A DNA stretch of 6,559 nucleotides from an uncultured Prevotella sp. (lineage in GTDB: Bacteria; Bacteroidota; Bacteroidia; Bacteroidales; Bacteroidaceae). The notes under the pieces are model-generated. The model did not search any database, was not told where the DNA came from, and saw nothing but the letters and a program-made list of their open reading frames with translations. Below are positions 1 to 4,187 of the stretch, in pieces; position 1 is the stretch's first letter, and each line of letters opens with the position of its first letter. Position numbers and translations under genes: made by a program. Location: assembly GCA_900770845.1 (NCBI GenBank), contig CAAGLS010000166.1:1-6559 (forward strand), written 5' to 3'.

Positions 1-12
1 GCTTGTAGGCTG

Positions 13-44
13 CAAAGATAAGGCGTTCTGGTCTCAACGCCAAA
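13..44 (-). promoter_or_regulatory. Leftward Bacteroidetes-type promoter for a gene outside the window
   Basis: On the minus strand a TTTG box (41-44) is followed by exactly 20 bases and then TATCTTTG (13-20). This fits the Bacteroidetes primary-sigma form TTTG ... TAnnTTTG. Transcription would start near position 6 and run out of the left edge, so the next gene should be minus-strand and begin just beyond it. The spacer holds an inverted repeat, GGCGTT (22-27) and AACGCC (36-41) with an 8-base loop, which could be an operator. The match is clear but untested. Confidence 0.7.
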
Positions 45-54
45 GGATTCTGTG

Positions 55-83
55 AAAAAATGCCTTCCGCCGGGGTTGTCGGC
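55..83 (-). terminator. Probable intrinsic terminator of cysK
   Basis: Reading leftwards after the cysK stop, a short stem GCCG/CGGC (80-83 with 69-72, 7-base loop) is followed by GGAAGGCA and a run of six U (plus-strand A at 55-60). The stem is short and stands about seven bases from the U-run, so this is a weak or imperfect terminator. It lies directly upstream of the leftward promoter at 13-44, a sensible place to end cysK. Confidence 0.4.
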
Positions 84-92
84 CGCTTGGCC

Positions 93-1031
93 TCATTCCG
101 CGAAGAGGCTCGTGGAGAGGTAGCGCTCACCGGTGTCGGGCAGCAGGGTCACGATGTTCTTGCCCGCCAGCTCGGGCCTCCGCGCCACCAGCGTGGCGGC
201 GTAGGCGGCCGCTCCCGACGATATGCCCACCAAGAGCCCCTCCTCCTTGGCCAGCGCGCGGGCCGTCTCAAAGGCGTCGTCGTTGCCCACCTGCACAATC
301 TCGTCCACGACGTCGCGGTTGAAGTTCTTGGCCACGAATCCTGCGCCGATGCCCTGAATCTTGTGAGGTCCGGGCTTTCCTCCCGACAGCACGGGCGAGT
401 CCTCCGGCTCCACGGCGATGATCCTTACGTCGGGAAAGGCCTTCCTCAACGTGATGGCCGAGCCGCTCAGCGTGCCGCCCGTGCCCACGCCCGCCACGAA
501 GGCGTCTATCTTGATGCCGGCCTCTTGGGCGTCGGCCACCAACTCGGCTCCCGTAGTCCTCGCGTGCACGGCGGGGTTGCTCGGGTTGTCAAACTGCTGC
601 AGGATTACACTTCCCGGAATGGTGGCGCGCAGCTCCTCGGCCTTGGCTATGGCTCCCTTCATGCCCGTGGCCCCTGGGGTGAGCACGATGTGGGTGCCGT
701 AGGCGGCGGCCAGCTTGCGGCGCTCCACCGACATGGTCTCGGGCATGGTGAGGATGACGTTGTATCCCTTCACCGCCCCCACTAAGGAGAGGCCTACACC
801 CGTGTTGCCGCTGGTGGGCTCGATGATGGTGCCACCGGGCTTGAGCAGTCCCTTGCGCTCGGCGTCCTCTATCATGGCCAAGGCTATGCGGTCCTTTACG
901 GAGCCGCCGGGATTGAAGAATTCCACCTTTGCCAGCACGGTGGCTCCAAAGCCGCGCTTCTTGTTATACTTGTTGAGTCTCACCAACGGCGTCTTGCCGA
1001 TGAGTTCTGTCACTGAATTGTAAACTGCCAT
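93..1031 (-). CDS. cysK: Cysteine synthase (O-acetylserine sulfhydrylase), PLP-dependent
   Basis: Makes L-cysteine from O-acetylserine and sulfide in the cytoplasm, the last step of sulfide assimilation. The protein is 312 residues, normal for the family. The PLP lysine is K46 in PGGSVKDR. The substrate loop TSGNTG is at 73-78, the phosphate-binding GTGGT at 183-187, and the C-terminal SSG that contacts the pyridine nitrogen at 271-273, followed by a conserved PDTGERYLST region. The start is the ATG at 1029-1031, nine bases after AAAGGAAAGG. An open frame runs 37 codons further upstream, but that stretch crosses the leader hairpin, almost reaches the promoter box and has no family similarity that I recognise. 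The gene is divergent from the lrp-like gene, and its own promoter is at 1140-1171. A CysM-like relative is possible, but the length and motifs favour CysK. No cysE is visible in the window. Confidence 0.96.
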   Translation of the reverse strand: MAVYNSVTELIGKTPLVRLNKYNKKRGFGATVLAKVEFFNPGGSVKDRIALAMIEDAERKGLLKPGGTIIEPTSGNTGVGLSLVGAVKGYNVILTMPETMSVERRKLAAAYGTHIVLTPGATGMKGAIAKAEELRATIPGSVILQQFDNPSNPAVHARTTGAELVADAQEAGIKIDAFVAGVGTGGTLSGSAITLRKAFPDVRIIAVEPEDSPVLSGGKPGPHKIQGIGAGFVAKNFNRDVVDEIVQVGNDDAFETARALAKEEGLLVGISSGAAAYAATLVARRPELAGKNIVTLLPDTGERYLSTSLFAE

Positions 1032-1106
1032 AATCTGTTTCCTTTCCTTTATTATATATGTGTTGATGTTCTTGTTTGCCAGTCCATGCGGTCGCGGCCT
1101 TGGCGT

Positions 1107-1133
1107 GAAAAGCCGTGCGGATGGTGGCTTTTC
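1107..1133 (-). other. Hairpin at the 5' end of the cysK leader
   Basis: GAAAAGCC (1107-1114) and GGCTTTTC (1126-1133) form a perfect 8-bp stem with an 11-base loop. From the promoter boxes at 1140-1171 the cysK transcript should start near 1133, so the mRNA would open with this hairpin. It has no U-run after it and is not a terminator. A stabilising 5' stem or a regulatory fold are both possible. The inverted repeat is seen; the role is inference. Confidence 0.45.
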
Positions 1134-1139
1134 CTGATG

Positions 1140-1171
1140 CAAAGGTAGAAAGAAACGCGATTGTTTCCAAA
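1140..1171 (-). promoter_or_regulatory. cysK promoter
   Basis: On the minus strand TTTG (1168-1171), 20 bases, then TACCTTTG (1140-1147): a full match to the Bacteroidetes TTTG/TAnnTTTG promoter. It predicts a start near 1133 and a leader of about 100 nt before the cysK ATG. The inverted repeat GAAAC-N6-GTTTC (1152-1167) fills most of the spacer, so a protein bound there would block or remodel the promoter. Confidence 0.75.
1152..1167. promoter_or_regulatory. Candidate operator 1 (GAAAC-N6-GTTTC)
   Basis: A 5+6+5 inverted repeat lying between the two boxes of the cysK promoter. It shares the GAAA/TTTC theme with two further dyads at 1175-1191 and 1213-1229. Lrp/AsnC proteins bind as dimers to loosely conserved dyads of about 15 bp, often several in a row, so the neighbouring lrp-like product is the obvious candidate. 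Binding is inference. Confidence 0.4.
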
Positions 1172-1174
1172 CGA

Positions 1175-1191
1175 TTTCTGAATTTCAGAAA
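1175..1191. promoter_or_regulatory. Candidate operator 2 (TTTCTGA-N3-TCAGAAA)
   Basis: A perfect 7+3+7 palindrome, the best dyad in the cysK/lrp control region. It sits just upstream of the cysK TTTG box and covers the position of the upstream box of the lrp promoter (TTTC, 1175-1178), so it could control both genes at once. The likely ligand is the Lrp/AsnC protein encoded next door. This is inferred from position and symmetry only. Confidence 0.5.
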
Positions 1192-1206
1192 ATATTGCTA
1201 AATTTG
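1175..1206 (+). promoter_or_regulatory. Promoter of the lrp-like gene
   Basis: TAAATTTG (1199-1206) matches the TAnnTTTG -7 element. Exactly 20 bases upstream lies TTTC (1175-1178), a one-base departure from TTTG. The start would fall near 1212, giving a leader of about 90 nt. The upstream box is part of the 1175-1191 palindrome and the start point is next to the 1213-1229 dyad, which suggests autoregulation. Confidence 0.6.
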
Positions 1207-1210
1207 CGTC

Positions 1211-1288
1211 ATGAAACAGAAGATGTTTCTGAAAAAGCTTCTTTTGAGGTGCTTTTGCAGGAAAGGCTTCTGCCACCAACAACCGTAA
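1211..1288 (+). CDS. Possible 25-codon cysteine-rich leader ORF upstream of lrp
   Basis: An ATG at 1211 opens a 25-codon frame ending in TAA at 1286-1288, 12 bases before the lrp-like ATG. It contains three TGC cysteine codons within eight residues (CFCRKGFC, residues 14-21), and the N-terminal half is lysine- and leucine-rich. It begins almost at the predicted transcription start, so it would have to be leaderless or start at the second ATG (1223). No Shine-Dalgarno is visible. A cysteine-codon leader beside a cysteine synthase gene would make regulatory sense, but a frame this short can occur by chance. Low confidence that it is translated. Confidence 0.25.
   Translation: MKQKMFLKKLLLRCFCRKGFCHQQP
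1213..1229. promoter_or_regulatory. Candidate operator 3 (GAAACA-N5-TGTTTC)
   Basis: A perfect 6+5+6 inverted repeat at the predicted transcription start of the lrp-like gene, centred 38 bp from the centre of the 1175-1191 palindrome. A regulator bound here would repress lrp directly. As RNA it could also form a small hairpin at the 5' end of the transcript. Confidence 0.4.
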
Positions 1289-1300
1289 AACATAGAGACA

Positions 1301-1777
1301 ATGACCCAAGAATTGGACAAGACCGACCTCCTGATACTGCGCGAGCTGCAGGACGACGGCCATCTTACCATCAAGGAGCTGGCGCAGCGCGTGCATCTGA
1401 GCGTGTCGCCGGTCTATGAGCGCGTGCGCCGTCTGGAACGGGAGGGCTACATCAAGGGCTATGTGGCTATCCTCAACGCCGAGAAGCTCGACTGCGGCTT
1501 TGTGGTCTTCTGCTATCTGAAGCTGGCCCAGCTCACCTACGAGAACGCGGTGCAGTTTATGATACGCGTGCAGAACATCCCGGAGATTGTTGAGGCCTAC
1601 AACACATCGGGCAATTTCGACTTCGTGCTGAAGATTTATGTGCAGAACATGAGGCAGTACCAGGATTTTGTGATGCGCATTCTTGGCGACATTCCCTACA
1701 TCGGCTCCATCCAATCGTCGTTTGTGCTGGGCGAGGTGAAGAACTCCCACCGGCTGCCCCTGCCCAAAGGGGAGTGA
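1301..1777 (+). CDS. Lrp/AsnC family transcriptional regulator
   Basis: A 158-residue DNA-binding regulator of the feast/famine family. The N-terminal winged helix-turn-helix covers about residues 5-55, with the recognition region HLSVSPVYERVRRLEREGYI. The ligand-sensing RAM domain follows at about 65-145 and includes the family's glycine-rich turn SGNFDF (103-108). Proteins of this kind form dimers and octamers and often sense an amino acid. The gene diverges from cysK across a control region with three dyads, so regulation of cysteine synthesis and of itself is likely, though the effector cannot be read from sequence. The ATG at 1301 has only a weak purine stretch upstream, normal for Bacteroidetes. 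The C-terminal tail (LPLPKGE) is encoded by a small hairpin sequence, CCCCT-N6-AGGGG (1757-1772), that runs into the repeat-rich intergenic region. Confidence 0.92.
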   Translation: MTQELDKTDLLILRELQDDGHLTIKELAQRVHLSVSPVYERVRRLEREGYIKGYVAILNAEKLDCGFVVFCYLKLAQLTYENAVQFMIRVQNIPEIVEAYNTSGNFDFVLKIYVQNMRQYQDFVMRILGDIPYIGSIQSSFVLGEVKNSHRLPLPKGE

Positions 1778-1801
1778 GCGGGCTGGGGGCTGGAGAGCGA
1801 G

Positions 1802-1871
1802 CTGTTGGAGGGCCGCTGTTTGGGGGCCGCTGTTGGAGAGCCGCTGTTGGAGAGCCGCTGTGGTACAGCGG
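1802..1871 (+). repeat. 14-bp tandem repeat, five units
   Basis: Five head-to-tail units of 14 bp. Units 3 and 4 are identical (CTGTTGGAGAGCCG), units 1 and 2 differ at two to four positions, and unit 5 (CTGTGGTACAGCGG) has diverged so that it forms a hairpin. The unit length is not a multiple of three. Such arrays grow and shrink by replication slippage. Confidence 0.9.
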
Positions 1872-1872
1872 C
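1854..1872 (+). terminator. GC-rich hairpin at the end of the 14-bp array, possible lrp terminator
   Basis: GCCGCTGT (1854-1861) and ACAGCGGC (1865-1872) form a perfect 8-bp stem with a 3-base loop, 77 bases after the lrp stop. There is no U-run after it, so it is not a canonical intrinsic terminator. It may still slow polymerase or protect the mRNA 3' end. Confidence 0.3.
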
Positions 1873-1962
1873 ATACCGAACGCCCTACGGCTGGGGGCAC
1901 AAAGGTGTGCGACCGGGCTGCAGGAGGCTTCTGTGCGCTTCTTCAGTGTCAGCGAGTCCGTC

Positions 1963-2109
1963 TTGTGTGCCAACCGTCACACAACGTGGGTAGCTAATCC
2001 TTACATAACTAATAATCAAATAAACAACTCAGTTGTTCTATTGTTGTGTGGCAGTTGTTCTATTGTTGTGTGACAGTTGTTCTATTGTTGTGTGACGGTT
2101 GGCACACAA
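1963..2109. repeat. 23-bp perfect inverted repeat enclosing 101 bp
   Basis: Positions 1963-1985 and 2087-2109 are exact reverse complements over 23 bp. Each arm is itself a dyad: TTGTGTG, eight bases, CACACAA in the left arm. A further 7-bp match (CCGTCTT at 1958-1964, AAGACGG at 2122-2128) lies close to the outer ends. The enclosed DNA is AT-rich and carries three 22-bp tandem units, the last overlapping the right arm. No flanking target duplication is visible, so a transposon origin is not shown. Confidence 0.85.
2030..2095 (+). repeat. 22-bp tandem repeat, three units
   Basis: Units at 2030-2051, 2052-2073 and 2074-2095 all begin CAGTTGTTCTATTGTTGTGT and differ only in the last base (G, A, A). 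The octamer GTTGTGTG near the end of each unit is complementary to part of the left arm of the surrounding inverted repeat, so that arm could pair with any of the three. A short palindrome AACAACT-C-AGTTGTT (2023-2037) marks the left boundary. Confidence 0.92.
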
Positions 2110-2171
2110 TATGGGCAAGCGAAGACGGCATCAGGATGCACCAAGCACGACACTTGGTACGGCTGCCGCGG

Positions 2172-2265
2172 GTTGTTGGCATTTGTCGACGAGTTGGTTG
2201 GCATTTGCCGACAAGTTGGTTGACAAATGCCAACGAGTTTGCTGACAAATGCCGACAACTCCAAC
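2172..2265. repeat. 22-bp array with half-inverted units
   Basis: Four 22-bp blocks start at 2178, 2200, 2222 and 2244. The first ten bases of blocks 1 and 2 are GGCATTTGYC. In blocks 3 and 4 they are GACAAATGCC, the reverse complement. The right halves of blocks 1-3 keep one direction (RACRAGTTKGYT), while block 4 is diverged or inverted. As a result 2172-2187 pairs with 2244-2259 (15 of 16) and 2198-2209 pairs with 2222-2233 (11 of 12), giving nested stems. No coding role is evident. Confidence 0.85.
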
Positions 2266-2269
2266 CGTG

Positions 2270-2292
2270 CGCGCGTCGAGGCTGAACGCGCG
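2270..2292 (-). terminator. GC hairpin downstream of the permease gene, weak terminator candidate
   Basis: CGCGCGT (2270-2276) and ACGCGCG (2286-2292) form a 7-bp stem with a 9-base loop, about 40 bases after the permease stop on the minus strand. No U-run follows, so termination here is only a possibility. It also sits directly beside the half-inverted array. Confidence 0.25.
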
Positions 2293-2334
2293 GCGCTGAC
2301 ACCAATAAAGAGTCTGTGGGAAGATGGTGGCGGG

Positions 2335-3567
2335 TCAGCCCTTGCGCAGCAGCCGTCGGCTCATGTATCTCACCGGGTACCAGGATGATACCCAGCCTAC
2401 GGCAATGACGGTGATGAAGATGAGCAGCACGTCGGAATAGTGTACGCTCACGGGATAGGCGTCGACCACGTAGGCGCCGGCATTGCCCCCAAGCGAGACA
2501 AGGCCATACTGCTGTTGCAGCCAGCAGAGCAGCAGCCCCACGCCGATGCCCACCAAGGCGCCCATCATGCTGATGAGGCGGCCCTCGAGAAGGAATATCT
2601 GTGTGATTTGGCGGTTGCTCGCTCCCATGTTGCGCAGTGTCTCCACATCGTCCTTCTTGTCGATGATGAGCATGAGCAGCGAGCTGATGATGTTGAAGCA
2701 GGCCACCATGAGGATGAACGTCAGGAAGAGGTAGCCCATGAGCTTCTCTATCTTCATGATCTTGAACGTGTCGGCCTGCTGCTCGTAGCGGTCGAGCACC
2801 TGGTAGCGTCCCTGGGCAAGGGCGTTGAGATCCTTCTTCACCCTGCCCGGGCTGGCTCCCGGCTTGAGGCGCAGCTCAAGCGAGGTGACGCAGCCCTGCT
2901 GGCCGAAGAGGTCGCGGGCGACGGCGATGGGCACGATGATGTAGCCCTTGTCGTAGCGTCCCTGCATGACATTGAAGAGCACGCCGGGCGACATCACCGA
3001 GTCGACCACGAAGCCCGGCGAGAGCATCGGGTCGTACTGGCCCTTGCGCTGTGGCGCGTAGAGGCTGAGGAATCCGTCCCAGTCGAAGCCCATGTCGAGG
3101 TCCTGCGCCAGCCTTATGCCCAAGATGCCATAGTCGAGGTTGGCGGCGTGGAGCGTGAAGTCGCCGTCGCCGCGCAGCACCTGGCTGAAGTCGGTGAGCT
3201 GCTCGAAGTTGTCGTCCACCCCCATCACGGTCACCATGGCCTGCCGCCCCTTGTAGACGGCCAGCGCCTGGTCCTCCACGCACTCGGTGGCCACGGCCAC
3301 GCTGGGCCACTGCTTCATCCTGACGAGCGTGGTGTCGTCGGCGGGGGCCGACTTTCCCTTCACCGGCACCACCTTGAGCTCGGGGTCGATGTTGGTGAAG
3401 AAGGAGGCCACGAGGTCGCGGAATCCGTTGAACACACTCAGCACGATGACCATGGCCATCGTGGCCACGGCCACGCCCACGACCGAGATGGCCGAGATGA
3501 CGTTGATGGCGTTGGTGCTCTTCTTGGAGAAGAGGTAGCGGCGGGCGATGTAGAAGGGGAAGCTCAC
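2335..3567 (-). CDS. LolC/LolE-type FtsX-domain ABC transporter permease
   Basis: A 410-residue inner-membrane permease of the type that, with a LolD-like ATPase, releases lipoproteins from the inner membrane. The N-terminal signature (FYIARRYLFSKKSTNAINVIS) leads into TM1 at about 21-48. A large periplasmic domain spans about 50-275, and three C-terminal helices lie at about 286-311, 335-359 and 382-404. The segment DKKDDVETLRNMGAS (303-327 region) corresponds to the coupling helix that touches the ATPase. Length and layout are typical. The start is a GTG (3565-3567) that overlaps the rbfA TGA by the GTGA pattern, so translation is probably coupled to rbfA. No ATPase gene is in the window; as in other Bacteroidetes it may lie elsewhere. 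A single subunit could work as a homodimer, but this is inference, as is the exact substrate. Confidence 0.85.
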   Translation of the reverse strand: MSFPFYIARRYLFSKKSTNAINVISAISVVGVAVATMAMVIVLSVFNGFRDLVASFFTNIDPELKVVPVKGKSAPADDTTLVRMKQWPSVAVATECVEDQALAVYKGRQAMVTVMGVDDNFEQLTDFSQVLRGDGDFTLHAANLDYGILGIRLAQDLDMGFDWDGFLSLYAPQRKGQYDPMLSPGFVVDSVMSPGVLFNVMQGRYDKGYIIVPIAVARDLFGQQGCVTSLELRLKPGASPGRVKKDLNALAQGRYQVLDRYEQQADTFKIMKIEKLMGYLFLTFILMVACFNIISSLLMLIIDKKDDVETLRNMGASNRQITQIFLLEGRLISMMGALVGIGVGLLLCWLQQQYGLVSLGGNAGAYVVDAYPVSVHYSDVLLIFITVIAVGWVSSWYPVRYMSRRLLRKG

Positions 3568-3899
3568 TTCTTCAGCAGTTGGTCGATGTGTTCCAGATAG
3601 TCGAGCGAGTCGTCGATGAAGAATCGCAGCTCGGGTATGATGCGGAGCTGGTTGCGCACGCGCTGCCCCAGCTCGTAGCGCACGCTCTTCTCGTTCCTGC
3701 GTATGTTGTCGAGCATCTGCTGGGCGTTGTCCGAGGGGAAGATGCTCAGGTAGGCGGTGCAGATGCTCAGGTCGGGGCTGATCCTCACCCTGGTCACGCT
3801 CACCAGCACGCCGTGCATGGCCCGCGTCTGGGCTTGGAATATCTCGGCCAGCTCCTTCTGCAGCAATCTTGCTATTCTGTTTTGTCTTGTCTCCTGCAT
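3564..3899 (-). CDS. rbfA: Ribosome-binding factor A
   Basis: A 111-residue cytoplasmic 30S maturation factor with a KH-like fold that helps process and fold the 5' end of 16S rRNA and is important in the cold. The N-terminal helix region QNRIARLLQKELAEIFQ, the central VRISPDLSICTAYLSIFP strands, and the family signature RIIPELRFFIDDSLDYLEHIDQLL (about 86-109) are all present. I chose the ATG at 3897-3899. A longer frame needs a TTG at 3927-3929, which lies inside the predicted -7 promoter box and so should not be transcribed. The gene heads a two-gene unit with the LolC/E-like permease, sharing a 4-base overlap. Confidence 0.93.
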   Translation of the reverse strand: MQETRQNRIARLLQKELAEIFQAQTRAMHGVLVSVTRVRISPDLSICTAYLSIFPSDNAQQMLDNIRRNEKSVRYELGQRVRNQLRIIPELRFFIDDSLDYLEHIDQLLKK

Positions 3900-3926
3900 T
3901 TTCTTTGATGTGTTTTGGTTGGAATG

Positions 3927-3934
3927 CAAAGTTA
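3927..3934 (-). promoter_or_regulatory. -7 element of the rbfA promoter
   Basis: TAACTTTG on the minus strand matches TAnnTTTG. It would start transcription near 3920, leaving a leader of roughly 20 nt before the ATG. No TTTG is present 17-23 bases upstream, where the sequence is GC-rich, so only half of the consensus is seen. An A-rich stretch (minus-strand GAAGAAAAAACAC) forms the spacer. Confidence 0.5.
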
Positions 3935-3985
3935 GTGTTTTTTCTTCAGAAAAGCCCCCATCGGCAGTCGAAAGTTTTCTTTTCG

Positions 3986-4019
3986 GCCTCCAGTGCGGGT
4001 GGAATCACCCCGCGGAGGC
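3986..4019. repeat. Large GC-rich hairpin between the divergent promoters
   Basis: GCCTCC (3986-3991) pairs with GGAGGC (4014-4019), and GCGGGTG (3995-4001) pairs with CACCCCGC (4006-4013) with one extra C. The stem has a 3-base bulge on the left and a 4-base loop. Neither side is followed by a U-run, so it is unlikely to be an intrinsic terminator. It lies about 50 bp upstream of the rbfA -7 box and 24 bp before the first hsp20 dyad. Confidence 0.65.
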
Positions 4020-4042
4020 ATGGCTGGGGAAGGAAAGAGGTG

Positions 4043-4079
4043 TGACAGGTTGTCATTCGTGTGGTGACAGTTTGTCTCC
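4043..4079 (+). promoter_or_regulatory. Two tandem TGACA-N3-TGTCW dyads upstream of hsp20
   Basis: TGACAGGTTGTCA (4043-4055) and TGACAGTTTGTCT (4065-4077) are near-identical dyads with centres 22 bp apart, about two helical turns, so proteins would bind the same face. The second extends to GG and CC at its outer edges (4063-4079). Their position just before the -24/-12 element suggests binding sites for an activator of the NtrC type. They lie about 45 and 67 bp upstream of the predicted start, closer than most such enhancers. Confidence 0.55.
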
Positions 4080-4089
4080 GCCCCCGCAT

Positions 4090-4105
4090 AGGCACGCATC
4101 TTGCA
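4090..4105 (+). promoter_or_regulatory. Sigma-54-like (-24/-12) promoter of hsp20
   Basis: The sequence AGGCACGCATCTTGCA matches the sigma-54 form TGGCACG-N4-TTGCW at all fixed positions but the first. The invariant GG (4091-4092) and GC (4103-4104) have the required 10 bases between them. Transcription would start near 4116, giving a leader of about 86 nt. No housekeeping promoter is visible for hsp20, which supports the reading. Many Bacteroidales encode RpoN, but whether this organism does cannot be seen here. Confidence 0.55.
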
Positions 4106-4187
4106 AGTATGGATGGTGGAAGCCGGAAGCCCGAAAGGACGGAGGGCAACCAAAGACAAACGACAAACAAAGGACTAAAATAAAATT

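Larger units (their letters stand above)
1778..2334. other. Gene-free repeat region between lrp and the permease gene
   Basis: 557 bp between two convergent genes, with no convincing coding frame: the frames across it have no recognisable domains and are built from repeats. It holds a 14-bp tandem array, a hairpin, a 147-bp inverted-repeat unit with a 22-bp tandem array inside, a small ACCAAG/CTTGGT hairpin (2140-2158), and a second 22-bp array with inverted halves. No promoter matching TTTG/TAnnTTTG was seen on either strand. The AT-rich middle (about 1990-2095) stands out from the GC-rich flanks, a sign that the segment is a patchwork. Confidence 0.75.

Noticed and set aside
1032..1142. 37-codon N-terminal extension of cysK
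   Set aside because: It crosses the leader hairpin and begins at the promoter -7 box, while the internal ATG has a good binding site and gives the family's normal length.
1052..1900. Minus-strand open frame across the lrp gene
   Set aside because: It is antisense to the lrp-like gene, has no domain, and starts inside the 14-bp repeat array.
1963..2109. Classical MITE or insertion sequence
   Set aside because: No target-site duplication and no transposase frame were seen, and the tandem array inside is not typical. Kept as a repeat of unknown origin.
2030..2265. CRISPR array
   Set aside because: The units are contiguous with no unique spacers, and no cas gene is present.
2046..2305. Short open frames on both strands in the repeat region
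   Set aside because: They are made of translated 22-bp repeats, with no start signals or recognisable motifs.
2440..3600. Long plus-strand open frame opposite the permease gene
   Set aside because: Its composition (very His-, Val-, Gly- and Glu-rich) is that of a GC-rich gene read on the wrong strand, and the minus-strand frame has clear membrane helices and family motifs.
3900..3929. Ten-codon N-terminal extension of rbfA from a TTG
   Set aside because: The TTG lies inside the predicted -7 promoter element, so it should not be in the mRNA.
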